A stretch of DNA of 64,000 nucleotides, taken from contig NZ_CP096563.1 in the NCBI RefSeq assembly GCF_023221595.1, positions 6,257,001 to 6,321,000 on the forward strand, in the 5' to 3' direction. Position numbers and translations under genes: made by a program. Under the pieces are notes generated by a model. The model did no database searches. It was given only the letters and a program-made list of their open reading frames with translations, and was not told where the DNA came from. Within the stretch, counting starts at the first letter, position 1. The number at the start of each line of letters is the position of its first letter. Below, piece by piece: positions 24,974 through 35,131 of this stretch. The DNA is from Rhodococcus qingshengii JCM 15477 (GTDB taxonomy: Bacteria; Actinomycetota; Actinomycetes; Mycobacteriales; Mycobacteriaceae).

Positions 24974-27163
24974 TCAGCCCGGTAGTGGGATGACGATGCC
25001 CGGCAGGATCTCGATCTGACGCGGCAACTGGGGGAGCGGCGGCACTTCGATCGGCGGTAGGCCGGGCACCTCGATGGGCGCCGGGGGAGCGACCGCGCCC
25101 GTCGTGGGCGTGCCCGTCCCGTCCCCCGAGGTCACGCCGGAGTTCGCGGGAACGCCGGCCTGCCCGCCGATGGGGTCCGGCCACGGGAAGCTCTCCCAGT
25201 CGGATCCCTTCAGCGCGCCGTCCATCGTGCTCTTCCAGATGTCCGCAGGCACTCCGGAGCCGTAGATCAAACCACCGTAGGAGTTGGTGATGGCCTGAGC
25301 GTCGGAAGTTCCGATCCACACCGCGGTGGACAGCGACGGCGTGTAACCGACCATCCACGCATCCTTGTTCTGCCCCGTGTCACCCAACTGCGCGGTGCCG
25401 GTCTTGGCAGCAGACGGGCGTCCACCGGCAAGCGCGTGACCGTTCGAGTACGACGCGATCGGGAGCATTGCCTGCGTGACGTTGTCGGCAACGGCAGCAT
25501 CGAGACGACGCTCACCGGGAGAGACCGGGCGATCGAGCAGGACTTCACCTTCGGCCGTCACGACCTTCCGGATGAAGTGCGGCTGCTGGTACACACCGGA
25601 ATTGGCGAGCGTCGCGTAAGCGGACGCCATGTCGATAACGCGAGACTGATACTGGCCGAGCACGATTCCGTTCTCCGGCGGACCACCCTCCTGTGTGAGC
25701 GTCGGGTAGTCGAGTCCGGGAATGTGCTCGGGGATGCCGGCCAGGTGGGCGGCGTCGGCGATCTTCTGGGGACCGTTCTCCATCGAGAGCATCAACCGGT
25801 AGAAGCTGGTGTTCAGCGAACGCTTGAGTGCCTCGGCGATGGTGCATCGACCACAGGATTCGCCGCCGACGTTTCCGATGGTCACGCCGTTGATCGTGAG
25901 CGGTGAACTGTCGAACCGTGCGGACAGCGGAATGTCTTCCATCAATGCTGCGACCAGACCGAAGACCTTGAACGCTGAACCGGTCTGCAGCGGCGCCTGG
26001 GCGTAGTCGAAGCCGGCTCCGTCGTCACCGCCGTAATAGGCGTCGACGCCACCGGTCTTGGGGTCGATGGACACTACTGCGGTCCGCAGGTCTTCCGGCT
26101 CGCCCTCGAGATTCCGCCTGACGGCGTTCAGCGCAGCTTCCTGCGCAACCGGGTCGATGGTCGTCGTGATCTGCAGACCAGCGGTGTTCAGCGTCTGATC
26201 GCTGATACCGGCCTCGGCCAGTTCCTTGAGTACCTGCGTCTTGATGTGGCCTTCGGGTCCTGGCGCCTGGTTCAGATCGGTCGGCCGATTGGCGGGGGCG
26301 ACGGCCGGGAACTGCATCGCGTCGCGATCCGTCTTGGTCAGGCTGCCCAGTTCCACCATGCCGTTGAGAACGTAGTCCCAGCGCGCTTGCAGCGCGGACA
26401 GATTGGTCTCGGGGTCCAGGAACGACGGGCTCTGGATGACGGACGCGAGAACTGCGCCTTCCTCGACGCTCAGCTCACTGACCGGCTTGTCGAAGTACGC
26501 GTTCGACGCGGCGGCGATGCCGTACGCACCGCGACCGAAGTAGATGGTGTTGAGATACGCGGCAAGAATGTCGTCCTTGGACCATTCGCGCGCCATCTTG
26601 GCGGAGATGACGAGCTCACGCAGCTTCCTGTCGATACTGCGCTTGTCACCGACCAAGACGTTCTTCACGTATTGCTGAGTGATCGTCGAGCCACCGCCGG
26701 CACTTTCCTTGCCCATCACGTTGTCGCGGGCAGCGCGAGCAAATCCGGAGATCGAGAACCCGGGGTTGGTGTAGAAGTTACGATCCTCCGCCGAGAGCAC
26801 CGAATCGCGGACGTGAATCGGGATGGCCGACAACGCGACCTCGGTCCGGTTTCCCTCCGGCGGCACTACCTTGCCGAGCACGGTCGTGCCGTCGGCCATG
26901 TAGATGGTGGACACCTGATTGGTCTGCATGTCAGAGGGGCGCGGGACGTCGGTCCGGCTGTACGCGACAGCAAAAACCGACGCGGGCACGATGACCATCA
27001 GGAGCACGAGCACGTAGATGGTCCGCCGGACGTACCGCCACTTCGAGCGCTGCTTTTTCGCGGGCTTGGCCGACTTGTTCGACCGGGGCGAATTAGCCGA
27101 CTTGCCCGATCGAGCCGACGACTGATCGCCACCCGTCGCACTCGATCTGTTCGATGGACTCAC
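24974..27163 (-). CDS. ponA: Class A penicillin-binding protein, PonA1-like
   Basis: A 729-residue bifunctional cell-wall polymerase. A basic, proline/serine-rich cytoplasmic tail (about 1-43) leads into one TM segment (IYVLVLLMVIVPASVFAVAY). The GT51 transglycosylase domain follows, with LSAEDRNFYTNPGFSISGFA, GGSTITQQYVKN and KLRELVISAKMAREWSKDD. The transpeptidase has SAFK (TGSAFKVFGLVAAL) with catalytic serine, SLN (RSLNTSFYR) and KTGTA (AAKTGTAQLGDTG). The end is proline-rich (PAPIEVPGLPPIEVPPLP) without PASTA domains, as in PonA1 rather than PonA2. Start is a GTG at 27163 with GGGAG six bases away. It polymerises and cross-links peptidoglycan outside the membrane. Confidence 0.93.
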   Translation of the reverse strand: MSPSNRSSATGGDQSSARSGKSANSPRSNKSAKPAKKQRSKWRYVRRTIYVLVLLMVIVPASVFAVAYSRTDVPRPSDMQTNQVSTIYMADGTTVLGKVVPPEGNRTEVALSAIPIHVRDSVLSAEDRNFYTNPGFSISGFARAARDNVMGKESAGGGSTITQQYVKNVLVGDKRSIDRKLRELVISAKMAREWSKDDILAAYLNTIYFGRGAYGIAAASNAYFDKPVSELSVEEGAVLASVIQSPSFLDPETNLSALQARWDYVLNGMVELGSLTKTDRDAMQFPAVAPANRPTDLNQAPGPEGHIKTQVLKELAEAGISDQTLNTAGLQITTTIDPVAQEAALNAVRRNLEGEPEDLRTAVVSIDPKTGGVDAYYGGDDGAGFDYAQAPLQTGSAFKVFGLVAALMEDIPLSARFDSSPLTINGVTIGNVGGESCGRCTIAEALKRSLNTSFYRLMLSMENGPQKIADAAHLAGIPEHIPGLDYPTLTQEGGPPENGIVLGQYQSRVIDMASAYATLANSGVYQQPHFIRKVVTAEGEVLLDRPVSPGERRLDAAVADNVTQAMLPIASYSNGHALAGGRPSAAKTGTAQLGDTGQNKDAWMVGYTPSLSTAVWIGTSDAQAITNSYGGLIYGSGVPADIWKSTMDGALKGSDWESFPWPDPIGGQAGVPANSGVTSGDGTGTPTTGAVAPPAPIEVPGLPPIEVPPLPQLPRQIEILPGIVIPLPG

Positions 27164-27275
27164 TCAACACTCCCGGTCGTGGATCCGGACTTACCGGCAC
27201 CATTCCACCAGGGTGATATCTCGATCAGATAACTCCCGGCAACTGCGATACCGAAATGTCACCCTACCGGGCTGG

Positions 27276-27500
27276 CTACTCGCGACGTTCTGCTCGGACC
27301 GCGTTCCGATATCCGCGGAACGCGAGCCCGAGAGCGACGACGCAACCGAGCAGCACCAAAGACGGCATCACGCCGGGGTCTCCCTTGACGATCGCGACCA
27401 CAGCGCCGATCAACGCCATGAGGGCGAAGACCGAGATGAAGCCGGCAATCAGCTCCATACGCTGGGCGCGCGAAGCCCGCCTCATCGAAACCGTGCGCAA
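27276..27500 (-). CDS. Small two-helix membrane protein
   Basis: 74 residues with two hydrophobic helices (ELIAGFISVFALMALIGAVV and MPSLVLLGCVVALGLAF) and basic ends (MRRASRAQR and FRGYRNAVRAERRE). An inner start at 27485 (MRRASRAQRM) is possible. It lies seven bases after the SugB-like stop on the same strand and could be the last gene of the sugar-importer operon. No function can be assigned. Confidence 0.6.
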   Translation of the reverse strand: MRTVSMRRASRAQRMELIAGFISVFALMALIGAVVAIVKGDPGVMPSLVLLGCVVALGLAFRGYRNAVRAERRE

Positions 27501-27507
27501 GCGCGCA

Positions 27508-28344
27508 TCACGACTTGACGCCGCCTGCGGTCAGACCGGCGATGATGCGTCGCTGGAAGATGAGAACCATGATGACCAGCGGGACCATCACGAGGGTTCC
27601 GCCGGCCATGATCGAGGTGTACGGCGTGACGAATGGGTCCGTTCCGGAGAACTTGGCCATCGCCACGGTGACGGGTGCGGTCTTGTCACTCGAGAGTTGG
27701 AGCGAGAGCAGGTACTCGTTGACCGTTGCGATGAAGGCGAGGATCGCGGTGGTGAACAGTGCCGGCGCGGCGAGCGGAAGCATGATCAGACGGAAGGCCT
27801 GGCCACGGGTGGCGCCGTCAATACGCGCCGCCTCTTCGAGCTCCCACGGAAGCTCGGAGAAGAACGACGTCAGCGTATAGACCGTCAGCGGCAGCACGAA
27901 CGAGATGTTCGGGATGATCAGCGCTTTGTAGCTGCCGATCCAGCCGATGTCGGTGAACAACTGGAACAGCGGGGTCACGAGGGCGACGACCGGAAACATG
28001 GACGCGCCGAGGATGATTCCGGTGACGAAGTATTTGCCACGGAAATCGAAACGCGAGAGCGCGTACGCCGTGAACACGCCGATGACCAAGGCGATCAGCG
28101 TGGTCGCGCCCGCGATGATGAGGCTGTTCATCAGTGCACGGGTGAAGTTCACCTTGGCATCGGGATCGAGCGCCGCGGTGAAGTTGGACAGAGTGAGATT
28201 GGTGGGCCACAGCGACGTCGAGAACGTGTCCGCGGGGTCGCGCAGCGCCGTCACGATCATCCAGTAGCAGGGAGCGAGTCCCCACACGATGATCAGTACG
28301 ACGCCGATGTAGGTGCCGATCTTGCCGCGTAGTGCCTTGTTCAT
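27508..28344 (-). CDS. sugB: Sugar ABC transporter permease, SugB-like (MalG type)
   Basis: A 278-residue MalG-type permease with six hydrophobic segments and the EAA loop ELEEAARIDGATRGQAFRLIMLPLAAP, which docks on the ATPase. The start at 28344 overlaps the previous gene's stop (ATGA) and has GGGGGAG upstream; the longer frame to 29262 only runs antisense-free over the previous gene and is not used. Together with the SugA-, LpqY- and SugC-like genes it forms a carbohydrate importer resembling the mycobacterial trehalose-recycling system. The substrate could equally be another alpha-glucoside. Confidence 0.88.
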   Translation of the reverse strand: MNKALRGKIGTYIGVVLIIVWGLAPCYWMIVTALRDPADTFSTSLWPTNLTLSNFTAALDPDAKVNFTRALMNSLIIAGATTLIALVIGVFTAYALSRFDFRGKYFVTGIILGASMFPVVALVTPLFQLFTDIGWIGSYKALIIPNISFVLPLTVYTLTSFFSELPWELEEAARIDGATRGQAFRLIMLPLAAPALFTTAILAFIATVNEYLLSLQLSSDKTAPVTVAMAKFSGTDPFVTPYTSIMAGGTLVMVPLVIMVLIFQRRIIAGLTAGGVKS

Positions 28345-29516
28345 ACCGGCTCCCCCTTCCGCTGCTTTTCCTGCGTGCTGACCGCATTGGCTCCGAGGAA
28401 TCGGACCAGGATGAAGGCCACAGCGAAGATGATGAGGAACGTGATGGTGGACAGTGCCGACGCCGAATTGGCGCCGACGCGCATCTGATCGACCACCAGA
28501 ACCGAGATGGTGGAGGTGGCGGGATTGGATCCCATCATGATCGCGGGCAGGTCGTACATGCGCAGCGCGTCCATCGTGCGGAAGAGCACCGCCACCATGA
28601 GTGCGGGCTTGACCAGCGGAAGCGTGATCATGCGGAACCGCTGCCACGCCGTCGCACCGTCGACCTTGGCGGCCTCGTAGACGTCGGCGGGAATCATCTG
28701 AAGACCCGCGAGGATCAGCAACGCCATGAACGGCGCGGTCTTCCAGACGTCGGCGACGACGATCGCGAATCGCGCCGGCCAGGGGTCCGCCGTCCACAGG
28801 ATGTTGGTGCCGAGGATCTTGTTGGCAATGCCGTCGTTGGCGAAGATGAAGAACCAGAGCTTCGCGGTGACGGCGGTGGGGATGGCCCAGGGAATCAGCA
28901 CGGAAGCGCGGAGCAAACCGCGTCCGCGGAACGTCTTGGCCATGATCAACGCCATCGACAGACCGATCACCGTCTCGAGCAGGACGGTGACGACGGTGAA
29001 GCCGAACGTATTTCCGATCGACTGCCAGAACTGCGATCCGAGTGTGCCGGGCGGGCAGGGAATCGAGCCGTTGGCGGTGTTGCAGGACTGGGTGATCCAG
29101 TTCTTGTAGTTGTCGAACCACGTGAACTGACCGGTGACGAACATGCCGGTCTCGGGATCGAGCTTCTTGCCGTCGCTGTGCATCGACATCCAGATCGCTC
29201 GTCCGAGCGGATACAGAATGATGACGGCGAGAACGATCAGCGACGGTGCGACGAACGCCCACACCGGAACTCGTCGACGCTTCTTCGGCTTGTCGGCCGA
29301 CGCAGGCGGGGGCGAGGTCGGCGGGGGTGGAGTAGCTGCAAGGTCAGGCAGAACCTTGGTCAGGGATGTCCCTGCTGCCTCGGATGCCGACGGCTCTTCT
29401 AGCGGTTCCGGTGCACGGTGTCTCCCACCAACGCCCGAACGGTCGGGACCGGTTGAACCGGCCCCGACCGTGGGGTTGGTAGGCACAGCCGCGGAAGGAT
29501 CCTGCGGTTCTGCCAT
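28341..29516 (-). CDS. sugA: Sugar ABC transporter permease, SugA-like (MalF type)
   Basis: A 391-residue MalF-type permease. The first 80 residues are an unusual proline/serine/threonine-rich cytoplasmic extension (TPPPPTSPPPASADKPKKRRR) that typical SugA proteins lack. Six helices follow from VWAFVAPSLIVLAVIILYP, with a large periplasmic loop containing the cysteine pair SCNTANGSIPCPPG, and the EAA loop DVYEAAKVDGATAWQRFRMI. It pairs with SugB (four-base overlap) and starts 20 bases after LpqY. The long disordered N-terminus could be a regulatory or scaffold tail. Confidence 0.88.
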   Translation of the reverse strand: MAEPQDPSAAVPTNPTVGAGSTGPDRSGVGGRHRAPEPLEEPSASEAAGTSLTKVLPDLAATPPPPTSPPPASADKPKKRRRVPVWAFVAPSLIVLAVIILYPLGRAIWMSMHSDGKKLDPETGMFVTGQFTWFDNYKNWITQSCNTANGSIPCPPGTLGSQFWQSIGNTFGFTVVTVLLETVIGLSMALIMAKTFRGRGLLRASVLIPWAIPTAVTAKLWFFIFANDGIANKILGTNILWTADPWPARFAIVVADVWKTAPFMALLILAGLQMIPADVYEAAKVDGATAWQRFRMITLPLVKPALMVAVLFRTMDALRMYDLPAIMMGSNPATSTISVLVVDQMRVGANSASALSTITFLIIFAVAFILVRFLGANAVSTQEKQRKGEPV

Positions 29517-29536
29517 TGCTTATTGCTCCTGGTAGA

Positions 29537-30826
29537 TCAGTTACCGGCGGTTTCGATGCCGGCCTTGGTGTCCGCCAAGGCCTGCTCGACGGTCTTCTCG
29601 CCGCGAATAGCAGCGTAGGTGTTGTCGGAGATCGACTTCGACACCTGCGTGTAGTACGGCGTGACGGGGCGCGGCTGAGCGGTGGCGAGTGCTTCCTTCA
29701 GGGTCGCGAAGTACGGGAACTGAGCGAGCACTGCCGGATCGTCGTAGACAGCCGAGAGGACGGGTGCGCCGCCGACCTCGGTGAAGTACGTCTGCGACTT
29801 CTTGGTCTGCATGAACTCGAGGAAGTCACGAGCCGTGGCGGGTGCGTCCGAGTACGCGCTGATGCCGACGTTGTAGCCGCCGACGGTCGAAGCGCCCGGT
29901 CCGTCGACACCCGGAAGAACGGTGTAGCCGTACTTGCCGGCAACCGAGGTCTTCTCACCGTCGACCGAGAAGCCGGACCACGTGCGCATGAAGAGTGCCT
30001 TGCCGTCGCCGAACGCGGTCTGCGACTCGCCCTCGGAGTAGGTCAGCGCTTCCTGCGGGATCGTGTTGTCGGCGAAGTTGTCGACGATCGACTGAACGCC
30101 TGCCTTCGTCTTGTCGTCGATGGCCGGGGTGAGTCCGTCCGGGCCGACCCACGGTCCGTCGAAGGCGTTGGTGATCTCGGTGGTGTTGACCGTCAGGCCC
30201 TCGTAGTTCTTGAACTGACCGATGTAGCAGGAGATGCCGGCTTCGACAGCCTTCGGGCAGTTTTCCTTGAGCTCGGCCCACGTGGTGGGGGCCTTCTCGA
30301 CGAGGTCCTTGCGGTAGTACAGGAACGCGGCGTTGGTGTTCTTCGGCGCTGCGTAGAGCTTGCCGTTGTAGGTGCCCGAAGCGACGGTCGACGGCAGGAG
30401 GCCGGACTCGTCGATCGCGAGGTCGCCTTCGAGCGGCAGCAGCCAACCGTTTGCGGCGAACTGGGCGGTGTTGACGACGTCGACGCCGATGAGGTCGTAC
30501 TCGTCGCTCTTGGCCTGCATGCGCTGGGTGATGTCGTCGACCTGCGCGTTGGCTTCCTTCGCCAGCGGCTTGAGCGTGACCTTCTCGTCCGGATGCTCGG
30601 CATTCCAGTCGGAGATGATGTTTTCGAGCGCCTCGTTCAGGGCATCCTGCCCCTCGACGATCGTGATGGGTCCGCGGCCTTCGCTCGAGGACGATCCCCC
30701 GGATGCGGCCGTGGTGCTGGTTCCGCTGTCCTTGTCCGAATCGGACGAACAGCCTGCCAGTACCAGCATGGACGCTGCCGTGGCTGCAATTGCAGCGCGG
30801 CGCATCGCCTTCGAGTTCAGAACCAT
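29537..30826 (-). CDS. lpqY: LpqY-like sugar-binding lipoprotein
   Basis: A 429-residue extracytoplasmic solute-binding lipoprotein of the family-1 (maltose-type) class. Signal peptide MVLNSKAMRRAAIAATAASM ends in the lipobox LAGC, with lipidated cysteine near residue 26, followed by a serine/threonine-rich linker. The mature part has ITIVEGQDALNEALENIISDW, YDLIGVDVVNTAQFAANGWL and GKLYAAPKNTNAAFLYYRKDL, typical of the binding cleft. The ATG at 30826 has GGGGAG upstream. It probably hands trehalose or a related glucoside to SugA/SugB. The ATPase gene lies upstream on the same strand, 170 bases away. Confidence 0.9.
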   Translation of the reverse strand: MVLNSKAMRRAAIAATAASMLVLAGCSSDSDKDSGTSTTAASGGSSSSEGRGPITIVEGQDALNEALENIISDWNAEHPDEKVTLKPLAKEANAQVDDITQRMQAKSDEYDLIGVDVVNTAQFAANGWLLPLEGDLAIDESGLLPSTVASGTYNGKLYAAPKNTNAAFLYYRKDLVEKAPTTWAELKENCPKAVEAGISCYIGQFKNYEGLTVNTTEITNAFDGPWVGPDGLTPAIDDKTKAGVQSIVDNFADNTIPQEALTYSEGESQTAFGDGKALFMRTWSGFSVDGEKTSVAGKYGYTVLPGVDGPGASTVGGYNVGISAYSDAPATARDFLEFMQTKKSQTYFTEVGGAPVLSAVYDDPAVLAQFPYFATLKEALATAQPRPVTPYYTQVSKSISDNTYAAIRGEKTVEQALADTKAGIETAGN

Positions 30827-30996
30827 GGATTCGCTCCCCGTATGTGTATGACAAATAGACGGTCACCGAGAGCCTGCTCACGGCATGCGCCATGAGTGCC
30901 GTCTCCCGGCATCGGCCCCTACTGTGGCACGAGACACCCCTACTTGTGGGTATTACGCCGAACCTGAATCGGTCATGTGTCGTTTGACAGGTCCAC
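30827..30996 (-). other. Gap between sugC-like and lpqY-like genes
   Basis: 170 bases with no gene. On the minus strand it holds two AGTAGGGG copies and a TATGTGTATGACAA-type A/T-richer stretch (as on plus, 30840-30855) close to the lpqY start, which could be a -10 region. A separate lpqY promoter is therefore likely, so sugC and lpqY-sugAB may be differently expressed. Confidence 0.35.
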
Positions 30997-32070
<1,074 letters not shown>

Positions 32071-32172
32071 GACGGGGTTGATCCCTTCTACCGGCAGGAA
32101 CGTGCCGGACGATCCAAGTTGAGGGTGAGCGTGTGCGCTAGCAGCATAAACGTCCGTGTCGGCGCGCGAGCG

Positions 32173-32178
32173 TAGTCT
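32173..32178 (+). promoter_or_regulatory. Leaderless -10 box of the DUF2786 gene
   Basis: TAGTCT ends six bases before the GTG start at 32185 and no ribosome binding site exists between, which is the usual geometry of a leaderless actinobacterial start. Confidence 0.45.
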
Positions 32179-32184
32179 TTCACG

Positions 32185-33009
32185 GTGAGTTCGGAGAAGA
32201 TGCTGACCCGCATCGGTGCGCTGCTTCGCCAAGCGGAGTCCACCGACAATCCACACGAAGGTGAAGCCTTCATGGCTGCCGCTCAGCGGTTGGCCACCAG
32301 TTCCGCGATCGACCTGGCGGTCGCGCGTGCGCATACCGCGTCTTCGGAAAAGCGTGCGACGCCCACTCAACGGCTCATCACCATCGGCGAACCGGGCAAG
32401 CGCGGACTGCGAACGTACGCCCAGTTGTTCATCGCGATCGCCGCTGCCAACGACGTGCAATGCGACATCGCGCAGACGTCGGCCGTCATCTACGCCTACG
32501 GCTTCGCCGGCGACATCGACGTGTGCGAGGCCCTGTATTCGAGCCTGCTCTTCCAGATGGTGCGTGACTCCGATGCCTACGTGCGTTCCGGGGCGTACCG
32601 CGGCGAAACGTCCGTGCGGACCGTCGTCGAAACTCGTGGACGACGACGCGTCAGCACGCAGGTCCGCAAGCCGGTGGCCGGAGTGACGGCGCGCCTGAAC
32701 TTCCAGATGGCGTACGCGTCCCGCATCGGCGCTCGGTTGGCCGAGACGAAGCAGGAGACGGAGAAGACCGCGATCGCAGAATCTGCCACGTCGTCTTCCG
32801 AAACCGCACTCGTGCTGCGTAACAAGGAAATCGAGCTGAAGGACTACTACTCGTCCAACTCCAAAGCGCGTGGGACGTGGCGGGGCGGCGGCCGCGCAAG
32901 CGCCGGGCATTCCTCACATGCTCGACGAGCGGGTGATCGGGCGGCGCGCTCCGCACGTCTGGGGAACCTTCCGGAGATCGGCGGGGTGCGCGGGCAGCTG
33001 GACTCGTGA
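32185..33009 (+). CDS. DUF2786 domain protein
   Basis: A 274-residue protein. The first 60 residues fit DUF2786 (KMLTRIGALLRQAESTDNPHEGEAFMAAAQRLATS in two pieces), a short helical domain seen in bacteria and phages. The remainder has RTYAQLFIAIAAANDVQCDI and a long helical, charged region with KPVAGVTARLNFQMAYASRI. Function is unknown. The GTG start seems leaderless. Its stop overlaps the next gene's GTG (GTGA), so it is coupled to the small metallohydrolase, a pairing conserved enough in actinobacteria to suggest joint work. It diverges from sugC. Confidence 0.82.
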   Translation: MSSEKMLTRIGALLRQAESTDNPHEGEAFMAAAQRLATSSAIDLAVARAHTASSEKRATPTQRLITIGEPGKRGLRTYAQLFIAIAAANDVQCDIAQTSAVIYAYGFAGDIDVCEALYSSLLFQMVRDSDAYVRSGAYRGETSVRTVVETRGRRRVSTQVRKPVAGVTARLNFQMAYASRIGARLAETKQETEKTAIAESATSSSETALVLRNKEIELKDYYSSNSKARGTWRGGGRASAGHSSHARRAGDRAARSARLGNLPEIGGVRGQLDS

Positions 33010-33503
33010 GGGATACGCAGCGGAGCGCCGTCTACGAGGCAGAGACGTTGGTGCGCACCATGTTCGATCGCGCCGACCAGCGTGGACTTCGGAGCGTCGA
33101 GGTCATGGGTTCCACCATCACCTTGCCGGTCGAGCGCAAATTCGGTTCCGTGGAGTCGGTCCAGGCGTACTGCGATCAGCTACTCGGGCTGAATTGGGTA
33201 CGGGAGACCTGGACTCGCGCAACCATTCCGGTGTCCGTACGCTCCCGCGGCGGCAATGCCGCCGCTCACTACTCGAACGACGTCATCGCCGTCCCGGACG
33301 ACCGTGACGGCCGGTGGGCGCTACGCGAATTCGTTGTCTTGCACGAACTGGCGCACCACCTCGGCGACCCCACTTCCGACGAGGCTTCCCACGGGCCCGA
33401 GTTCGTCGACCGCTACACCAGCCTTGTCGGCGAGATCATCGGGCCCGAGGCGGCCTTCGTTCTTCGAGCGATGTTCCTTGCCGGTGGTGTTCGAACGGAC
33501 TAG
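33006..33503 (+). CDS. Small putative zinc metallohydrolase (HExxH)
   Basis: 165 residues with a zincin motif HELAHHLG (about residues 115-122: histidine, glutamate, histidine as zinc ligands and base) and a downstream SHGPEFVDRY that could supply the third ligand, as in SprT-like or TIGR04338-type proteins. No signal peptide, so it is cytoplasmic. It starts at a GTG overlapping the DUF2786 stop. The substrate is unknown; proteolysis is the family expectation, not shown here. Confidence 0.82.
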   Translation: MRDTQRSAVYEAETLVRTMFDRADQRGLRSVEVMGSTITLPVERKFGSVESVQAYCDQLLGLNWVRETWTRATIPVSVRSRGGNAAAHYSNDVIAVPDDRDGRWALREFVVLHELAHHLGDPTSDEASHGPEFVDRYTSLVGEIIGPEAAFVLRAMFLAGGVRTD

Positions 33504-33561
33504 ATGTCAGCCCTCGGCGAACCCGGTGGTGTCCGTACCGGTCGGCTGGAATACTCGGCCT

Positions 33562-33930
33562 ATGGATGCGCCGCGCAGACTGGTCCTGGTCAAGGGTGAG
33601 TCGGAACTCCCCGATCCGGCTGTTGCCGTGCGCAAACCCCCACTGATTCGTGAAGCCTACGGACGAGTGCTGCGGGAGGTTCGACGCGATCAGGACCGAA
33701 CTCTCGACGACGTAGCCGCAAAGGTCGGGATGTCGAAGCAATACCTCTCCGAGATCGAACGGGGCAAGAAGGAACCGTCGTCGGAAATTCTGCGCGCAAT
33801 CTGCGAAGCGCTCGGGATGCCGCTCGAGCATCTACTGTTCCGAGCGGGCAACAGGATCGTTGCACTCAACTCCCTCACCTTCGGGCACTCTCCCTCACCG
33901 ATCTCGGGTCCCGTCCTGATGGCGGCCTAG
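33562..33930 (+). CDS. ClgR/PopR-like helix-turn-helix regulator
   Basis: A 122-residue XRE-type protein. The helix-turn-helix LREVRRDQDRTLDDVAAK with KVGMSKQYLSEIERGKKEPS and SSEILRAICEALGMPLEHLL closely follows ClgR, the clp gene regulator of actinobacteria, and its Streptomyces paralogue PopR, which activates clpP3clpP4. The protein ends LMAA; PopR and ClgR are known to be degraded by ClpP with help of terminal alanines, so this tail may be a feedback degron. The stop codon abuts, without a gap, the stop of the convergent clpP gene. Start at 33562 is the best family fit, with no clear binding site. Confidence 0.83.
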   Translation: MDAPRRLVLVKGESELPDPAVAVRKPPLIREAYGRVLREVRRDQDRTLDDVAAKVGMSKQYLSEIERGKKEPSSEILRAICEALGMPLEHLLFRAGNRIVALNSLTFGHSPSPISGPVLMAA

Positions 33931-34518
33931 TCAGTTCCCTTCGATGAGGGTGTCGGCCAGCCCGTAGGAAATTGCGTCGTCGGCAGTGAAGATCCTGTCG
34001 CGATCGGTGTCCTTACGCAATCGCTCGACGCTCTGACCGGTGTGCTTACTCAGAATCGCCTCGGTCTGCTCCCGGATTCTCAGGATCTCGGCTGCTTGAA
34101 GTGCGAGGTCCGAGATGGTGCCGCTACCTTGCGTCGACGGTTGATGCAGCAGCACCCGCGAATGGGCGAGAACATGCCGATGGCCCGGAGTGCCGGCGGC
34201 GAGAAGCACCGCAGCAGCCGAAGCCGCTTGACCCATGCAGTACGTCGAAATCGTCGGCTTCAAGAACTGCATGGTGTCGTAGATCGCGAGCATCGCCGTG
34301 GTGGAACCGCCGGGAGAGTTTATGTACAAACCGATTTCGCGATCCGGGTTGTCGGCTTGCAGATGCAGCATCTGAGCCATCACGACGTTGGCGACGCCGT
34401 CGTCGATCTCTGTGCCGAGAAAGACGATGCGTTCGTTGAGCAGCCTGCTGAAGATGTCGAAAGATCGCTCACCCGTTGGTGTTCGCTCGATGACACTGGG
34501 AATCGTGTACTGGGACAT
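33931..34518 (-). CDS. clpP: ClpP protease subunit A (ClpP3/P4-type paralogue)
   Basis: A 195-residue ATP-dependent serine protease subunit. Catalytic serine lies in [15 protein letters not shown], histidine in [10 protein letters not shown] and aspartate in [11 protein letters not shown]; the oxyanion glycine stretch [20 protein letters not shown] is intact. Short N-terminus, so no long propeptide. The serine context GQAASAAA differs from the usual AASMG. It is the second gene of a pair, four bases after the other clpP. No clpX or tig is adjacent, so this is probably the accessory pair rather than the essential clpP1P2. Confidence 0.93.
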   Translation of the reverse strand: MSQYTIPSVIERTPTGERSFDIFSRLLNERIVFLGTEIDDGVANVVMAQMLHLQADNPDREIGLYINSPGGSTTAMLAIYDTMQFLKPTISTYCMGQAASAAAVLLAAGTPGHRHVLAHSRVLLHQPSTQGSGTISDLALQAAEILRIREQTEAILSKHTGQSVERLRKDTDRDRIFTADDAISYGLADTLIEGN

Positions 34519-34522
34519 GACG

Positions 34523-35131
34523 TCACAATCCGATCTTGGGGAAGGTGGCTTGCGGTGCTATCTCGGCGAAGGACGTCACGACGCGGTCGACGATTCCGTA
34601 CTCGCGCGCCTGCTCGGCGGTGAACCAGCGATCCCGATCGCTGTCGGTCTCGATCTCTTCGACGGTCCGGCCCGTTTCGGCGGCGAGGATTTCCTGCGAT
34701 TGACGCTTCATCAGCTCGAGGCTCTCGGCCTGGATCGCAATGTCCACCGCAGTGCCACCGATACCCGCCGAAGGTTGGTGCATCATGATGCGGCTGTGCG
34801 CCAGGCTGATTCGCTTGCCGTGGGTGCCGGAGCAGAGGAGCACCTGGCCCATGCTGGCGGCGAAGCCCATCGCGACCGTCACGACGTCATTGGGGATGAG
34901 CTTCATAGTGTCGTAGATGGCCAGACCGGCAAACACCGATCCGCCAGGTGAATTGATGTAGAGCACGACGTCGCGCTTGGGGTCGGTGGTGGCGAGGAGC
35001 ACCAGTTCCGAACACACACGTTCGGCCATGGCGTCGTTGACCTCGCCGGTGAGCAGAATGGTTCGCTGTCGGAAGAGCCTGTCTGTCAACAGGTCACGGT
35101 AGCCGGTATCGGTGGGAGCTTCAGTAGTCAT
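34523..35131 (-). CDS. clpP: ClpP protease subunit B (ClpP3/P4-type paralogue)
   Basis: A 202-residue ClpP. Catalytic serine is in [20 protein letters not shown], histidine in [15 protein letters not shown] and aspartate in [11 protein letters not shown]; the [20 protein letters not shown] block is intact. It is first in the operon, followed after four bases by the other subunit, so a mixed tetradecamer is likely. The leader upstream is G-rich on the transcribed-sense strand (see 35132-35432). Expected to be under the ClgR/PopR-like regulator at 33562; I could not find a convincing ClgR box. Confidence 0.93.
   Translation of the reverse strand: MTTEAPTDTGYRDLLTDRLFRQRTILLTGEVNDAMAERVCSELVLLATTDPKRDVVLYINSPGGSVFAGLAIYDTMKLIPNDVVTVAMGFAASMGQVLLCSGTHGKRISLAHSRIMMHQPSAGIGGTAVDIAIQAESLELMKRQSQEILAAETGRTVEEIETDSDRDRWFTAEQAREYGIVDRVVTSFAEIAPQATFPKIGL

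Noticed and set aside
28345..29262. N-terminal extension of the SugB-like frame
   Set aside because: It lies in another frame of the SugA-like gene and has no membrane segments; the ATG at 28344 has a strong binding site.
32071..32910. N-terminal extension of the SugC-like frame
   Set aside because: It runs antisense through the DUF2786 gene; the ATG at 32070 matches the ATPase family start.
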